Shown: positions 58,872 through 64,000 of the stretch, in pieces | Layout of the letters: each line of letters opens with the position of its first letter | How positions within the stretch are numbered: the stretch's first letter is position 1 | Source: Diorhabda sublineata | Taxonomy: Eukaryota; Arthropoda; Insecta; Coleoptera; Chrysomelidae | Length of the DNA: 64,000 nt | Assembly (NCBI RefSeq): GCF_026230105.1 | Contig: NC_079482.1 | Location: 20,026,001 to 20,090,000 of the forward strand | Reading direction: 5' to 3' | Made by a program: the position numbers and the translations under genes | The notes under the pieces: model-generated | Told to the model about the DNA's origin: nothing | The model's database searches: none | The model's input: only the letters and a program-made list of their open reading frames with translations

Positions 58872-61800
58872 TCAGTTACAGGCAGGTTCGCTGAGTCTGT
58901 TCGTCCATTTAGTCTCCAAATTAATTCCACTCCCAGTCGTCGTGGAGTGATTAGATGTTTTCATACATTTGAACAAATTCAAAAAAGATTTCCTGAAACC
59001 AAAATTCATGAAACAATAAGTTATTGGATTACAACAACTTGACGTATATGCCAGCAGTTGGAAAAAACTGATTCCTGTATAACCGATACTTTTGTAAACC
59101 ACTGTAGAATCGAATAGAGCAATAGTGTTGATTACGTATAGCGGAGTCCAACAAATGAAAAATTCCAAAACAACAGCAAATAACATTTTAACGACTCTTC
59201 TCTTATTCAGAAGGCTCCGTTCTGCATTTGATTTCCTCAAACCTGTAGTTAGTTTTCTGGAACCTATAATAGGACTGTTTGAATCTTGTGACCAATTTTG
59301 TTGAAGCTGTTGTCTACTTGAATATGGACAAAACGAATTTTTGCAAGACGAACGGGTTGAGCTTCTTCCTCTGAGGTTGACATATACATTGACAGCGTTC
59401 ACACCTGCGAATAATAAAAATCGTATGAGATTTGATAAATTATAAAAAAATTACAATATAAAACTGTTTATAAGAAAATATGTAACTGAATAGAGTGTGT
59501 CCTATACAGTTATAGACAGAAATTATATTGAAATAATGTGAATATACACAAACGAAAAATGATTTTTCACTGAACTAAGTAATCGCATTCTAAGAAAGTA
59601 ATTCCAAATGCTCTGCACATAGACTCGAAAACAAACAGTGGTTTTATGATGAAAACAGAGGAAATGATATATAGGCAAGTGGATAATTTAATGCCCACCA
59701 TCCGATATGGGGATCAGACAGGAACATCTTCAATGATGGACTCATCTTTTTACTTTACCTTTAATAAGAGAAAATCTCTCTTTTCTATATTACAGTGGGT
59801 ACTTTCCTTTCTTCACTAAAAATATATAATATGCAAAATCAACATCGACCGTACCAGAATCGTGTTTAGCAGATTCCGACTGACTTTATTTATATCCCGA
59901 GCATGTAATAAATTCAAAGAATCTTTCTGAATACAAATATAATAGAAGCCTACCTTATTTCAACAACTATAGAAAAACATACTTGGTTGAATAACATTTG
60001 CCAAAATATGTCAAAGCTTTATAGATCAAATTTCTATTAATTCAAAACAATTAAAAAAATTAATATAAATCGAAGCACACACACACAAACATGTAGATTT
60101 ATCTATCGAATTTTATTTACTCTATACCATGTTTAATTTGTCCAAGAAAATATATAGGAATGACTATGCAATATCTAGAAAATATACTTAACATCAACCG
60201 TATTACATAAACATGAGCAAAATGAAAAGCATGAATTTGATTTTAAAAATACCAAAATATTTACTCCAGATACGAATTATGAGTTAATGATAAACAAGAC
60301 ATGAAAAATTTTAGCTTTGTACTGATACAGAGGAACCTGCAGAACTAACCAATCATGAGATCTTAAAAATGAATAAGAAGAAGAAGAACCGATATCACCT
60401 TCAAACGTCAAACGTCAAATCCGACATTACTATATCACCTATTTATACACCTTTACCATATATGAAATCAATAACTCCTAAACTTTCTGGAATCTTCAAA
60501 CAACACAGCGTACAGTCAAACCCTTAATATTCAGTCTATTTTTACTAAAATTAAAGATAAACACCATCCAATAAATTGCCTAGCATAGAATATGGAAATT
60601 CTTGTTTACATTGTGACAATAAGTACATTGGTCAGGCGAAGGAGTCACTCACCAATCGGATAACCTCCCACAAAACCGATAGAAAATTATATCCAATAAA
60701 TATTTAGTTCCAATTCATAATGACCTAACCTATCAAAAATTTAATATCATTCAATTAATACCCAATCGATATTCAACATCATTATTGATAAGATAGACCA
60801 ATATAACCCATAAAAATTCAAGGTTTTACATAATCTAACCAATGAAAACTAACAAATATTTCTAAAAAGCGTCAATTTGAATATTGGAATCAATTAACAC
60901 CTGCCAGGATATTATTTGATATCACTCTTGTGGGAGGTTATCCCATCCCTAAAGTTTCAAGAATTTTCGTTATTTTTTATCGTTTCTAATATTAATTTTG
61001 AGGTATTATTTTATTCTAGATGCTGTTCTCTTAAAATGAATACCAAGAAAATGCATTAAAAAGCGATCTAAGTCAGACTTAGAAACAGTTGTCTTCGAGT
61101 TTCGATTTCAAGTGATATTGTTGGACTTTTTGCTTAAAATCATGACTTTTTCGTCAACTTCAGCACGTCAAGAGGACACTATATTCTTGATACAATTAAA
61201 AGATTTGGACGCTCTCTCTGGATTGAATTAATAACCAACTGTAAGATAAGTTCTTCTGAGATTCTTTTTTTCCAACAGCAGAAAAAATCTGTTCGAAATG
61301 CAAGCACTGCAAACTAGTTTTGGTATGGCTAAAGACTGCAATTCCTCTTAGACTTTTGAAACATTTCATTGAGAAGCTAGAAAAATTACGTACTGGATGG
61401 CTCCTGTCAAGAAAAATATAGGAAGAAAATCTGATACCCAAAATAAACGTAAAACTTTATTTCAAGAGCCCATCTAGCTGCGTCTATTTGACATTGCTCA
61501 TCAAGTGGCACGATGTGTTGAGTAGAGGAAGACAAGGAGTTTTTAATTGATCAAAAAACAGAAAGAAACTTGATAATTTCATTATAAGATTGAAAGTATA
61601 ACAAACAGGATTTTTCAAAGGAATATTACAGAGCAAAAGAGTTTTGAAAAAGGGAAACGGCATGGCTTCTCTTCCCTGGCATCTTAAATAGTGAATATTT
61701 CAAATTTACGTGAGGAATCAGCAGATCATTCTGATCCAGATCCAGAGAAGCCTCATCCAAATATTTGTATACGTCCTCCTCATCGTGAACTCTAAAAAGA

Positions 61801-63685
61801 TGAGATTTCCAAACATACTGCCATACTGAATCGGCTGCCAGCAGCTTTGAGATATGACCCTAATGCACTGCCATTATCACGACGCACTAAGGAAAGAAGG
61901 AAGGGAAGTTATATTTGCAGAAATAAAACAGTCCAGTTTATTTGACGGCACTGTCATTGTCCATTGGGACAGGAAGATCCTTCATGGTATTTAGGGAACG
62001 AAAAAGTGGATCGTTTGCCCACATTCGTATCTATAGATGGCAAGAAGAAATCGCTTGGAATACCGAAACTTGGAAGTGGTAGTGGTGCAAATGCAGTTTA
62101 TAAGACACTAATTGAGTGGGGTTAGAAGAAAATGAAAGTCGGCATCTGTTTAGACACAACATCCGTTAGGACAGAAATTAAAAATAGAGCTTGCATTTCG
62201 CTGGAACACAAAGTTGGAGAAGAATTATCATGGTTGGTATATAGGCACCATATTTTAGATATCTTTGTCAATAAAGTGTTCACTCTCTATTTTGGACGAT
62301 TCAGTTTATTCCGATATTCCTTGATTCGAAAAGTTAAAGGCAGCATGATCTTTGATTAAACAACAAAACCTCAAACCATTGGAAGAGGTTACTGGAAGTG
62401 AACATTTGAAGTTCATTGCAGTAAATGCTTAATTAATTGTCTTAGAAAGTAAAACACAGACCAGAGATGTTTACATGAAGTTAATAGAGCTCGCTTCAGT
62501 AGCTATGGGCCACACTTTCGAACAAAAAATCATTGGCGGGTTCCAGGTGCAGTACATCATGCTCGTTGGATAGCGAAACTGTTATATGCTATTAAAATCT
62601 AACTATTTCAAATTTCAAATAAATGCTCTATCCAAAAATGGTTCAAGAGCACAGTATATGAATAAAATTAAGAAACTTGTGAATGAATCCTTTATTTGAA
62701 ATATTAGAGTTATTCATTGTTCATCTTCACTACTTGTTTATGTTTTTATTGAAAAAACTGGGTTTTTATTTTAAGTTATTCTTTGTAATTTATTATTGTT
62801 GATCTACACAAAAACTAATACATTCGGAGTATTTTGAATCAATTTTCATGGTAATATTTATGGTATAGGCAACGTTCTGGTAATCTACGATAGACAAATA
62901 TATTGGATTGGTTTCAAAAGTAAGATAATAATAATCTAGGCCACAAATCAAAATGAGTGAGAAATAAGTTGTTCCACAAACCATTTTCTGGAAGTTTTGA
63001 TAAAAAAGTCGATCATATCCATTTCCCATATCAAAAAAAGCGAAAAAATACCCAGCTTGACCTACCCATAATCCTATAATATCAAATAATCAATTCAAAA
63101 ATATAGAGCTCGCATTTTCAAAGGCTCGTGTACTAGTTAACGTTGTATTTTCTTTTTTAGTAACATATTAATGAGATAGTATGGAGTAATATCTTCTTTC
63201 GAGACGGAATATTCTAGAATATGAATGGTCTTCAAATAGGGGATGTCTTAACAAAAAAGTAACATTCGATTTTTTTTAGCTGGTTTTATATATTGTTCTA
63301 ATTGGAATGGAAATGTAGACATGACTAAAAATGCTTACTAATTGTAAAAGCAGCTTACAGAATTGGTAGTGCCATATCTTTATCGAAATATCGTCGCAAT
63401 GTGCTTGAAAAGAGCAAGAGTCTGTCACACAATGTAATAGATTTATCATCAATTGAATGATTTTTATTTTTAAATTGTATTTTATTGACACATCTATTAT
63501 TTTCGACTTACCATTACTTCTGATGGATTTTTCAGTCTTCATTCCTTTACAAAGCGTTATCGTTATTAAGGAATAAGTTACTGCCATCACCAAAAGTGGT
63601 ATAACTAAAAGTATTGCATCCAAAAATAAATTGTATGCTTTTTCACACTTCAACGACGACCAGTTTTCTCTGCATTTTTGATTGC
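58872..63685 (-). CDS. sulfakinin/cholecystokinin-like GPCR, 3' part of gene
   Basis: Two coding exons on the minus strand: 63685-63512 and 59404-58872 (stop TGA at 58874-58872). They join in phase through GT-AG sites to give 234 residues. The first exon encodes the end of extracellular loop 2 (KCRENW) and TM5 (residues about 20-45: DAILLVIPLLVMAVTYSLI). The second encodes a Ser/Gln-rich third intracellular loop, the pre-TM6 basic block NKRRVVKML, TM6 with the class A motif CWTP, TM7 with LLAYTSSCCNPITYC (NPxxY type), and a Cys-containing tail. The TM7 string and the KRRVVKML/CWTP context are those of CCK/gastrin and insect sulfakinin receptors (Gq-coupled feeding and satiety peptides). TM1-TM4 must lie beyond base 64000. 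The 4.1 kb intron holds Penelope and transposase remnants. Subfamily is confident; which of the two insect sulfakinin receptor paralogues it is cannot be told. Confidence 0.88.
59407..60094 (-). other. Receptor intron, part, empty
   Basis: AT-rich. Nothing recognised. Confidence 0.6.
60095..60945 (+). pseudogene. Penelope-like element fragments (GIY-YIG region)
   Basis: Two coding remnants occur in tandem. At 60115-60300 the text resembles YTMFNLSKKIYRNDYAISRK and HEFDF. At 60450-60700 it reads YMKSITPKLSGIFKQH, then YGNSCLHCDNKYIGQAKESL and TNRITSHKTD. The latter is the Penelope GIY-YIG endonuclease with CxxC and YIGQ retained. An inverted echo, GTGGGAGGTTATCCCATC, lies at about 60931. It sits in the receptor intron. 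Confidence 0.65.
61190..62680 (+). pseudogene. Degenerate transposase-like gene of an unassigned insect family
   Basis: Read across shifts, the plus strand gives CKHCKLVLVWLKT, LFDIAHQVARCVE, HWDRKILHG, LGIPKLGSGSGANAVYKTLI, GICLDTTSVRTEIKNRACIS (an Asp in a strand-end position), LEHKVGEELSWLVYRHHILD (usual CRHH) and a later WRVPGAVHHARW-like stretch. Similar proteins occur in many copies in insect and aphid genomes. The D....CRHH layout suggests an hAT-like RNase H fold, but I cannot name the superfamily. It lies in the receptor intron. Confidence 0.5.
62681..63511 (-). other. Receptor intron, part, empty
   Basis: AT-rich. Nothing recognised before the TM5 exon. Confidence 0.6.
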
Positions 63686-64000
63686 CTACAAACACAAAAT
63701 AACACAAATATGATATCCATATAAAATGATAAAGCAAAATTAGAATGCTTTGGTGGAAAGAAAAATATACTTTTCTGTATCTCCCGACAAATATATTGAT
63801 TACAGAAGGAAAGACACTCACTTAAATGTTGTAGAGCTCCTCAAACAATATGATATACAGATAGGAGCCAAGCTCGAAACGTGATAGTTTTTGATGAGAA
63901 GGTACGAAATGAATTGCTATCTGCTCACAATAATATGGTGAGGCAATGATACGAACAATTTATGATATAAAAAATACGCAGAGAAGCGTATCACTGAAAC
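63686..64000 (-). other. Receptor upstream intron, empty
   Basis: The reading frame stays open upstream of the acceptor, but no TM4-like segment or further exon was recognised. Confidence 0.55.

Overview
This is a eukaryotic, AT-rich, intron-rich and transposon-rich window. It is almost certainly from an insect and most likely a beetle. The host genes are insect-type: a vermilion-like tryptophan 2,3-dioxygenase beginning MSCP, a sulfakinin/cholecystokinin-type receptor and an ABCG transporter. Introns have clean GT-AG borders and reach 10 kb. The repeats are typical arthropod mobile DNA: mariner, Tc1, Tigger, hAT, piggyBac, Crypton, Penelope-like, Copia, Gypsy and a LINE with RNase H.

Layout. 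1-13,024: no host exon found, only mobile DNA (a DUF4817-type element, a Crypton fragment, a Tigger carrying a nested hAT-type MITE, Penelope-related repeats with a hammerhead ribozyme motif, an hAT remnant and a deleted mariner). 13,025-28,228 (+): the last seven exons of an ABCG1/4-like half-transporter; its Walker A exon and 5' end lie upstream and were not found. 28,229-34,525: intergenic, with a Copia pol remnant, MITEs and a Penelope hairpin. 34,526-55,275 (+): a complete eight-exon, 400-residue tryptophan 2,3-dioxygenase, including a 23-base first coding exon 10.4 kb from exon 2. 58,872-63,685 (-): the last two coding exons of the sulfakinin/CCK-like receptor, tail to tail with the dioxygenase; its remaining exons lie beyond the window.

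The three host genes do not form an operon or one pathway. The dioxygenase makes N-formylkynurenine, the start of the ommochrome/kynurenine pathway. The ABCG protein resembles the ABCG1/4 sterol/lipid group rather than the White/Scarlet pigment importers. The receptor is a neuropeptide GPCR.

The most unusual signal is a set of hammerhead self-cleaving ribozyme motifs. One copy (6,422-6,466, minus) has every core base and all three stems, with the very short palindromic stem III typical of retroelement hammerheads. Related copies lie at 19,794-19,834 (plus, sense inside ABCG intron 2) and 25,212-25,258 (minus). A second palindromic family (11,340-11,530 and 33,640-33,835) carries GAAACGCGCGTC, the stem III block of a known compact hammerhead, in a snap-back arrangement; one copy has a 13-14 bp target duplication. 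All mobile-element calls come from reading translations and terminal repeats by eye, and no database search was run.
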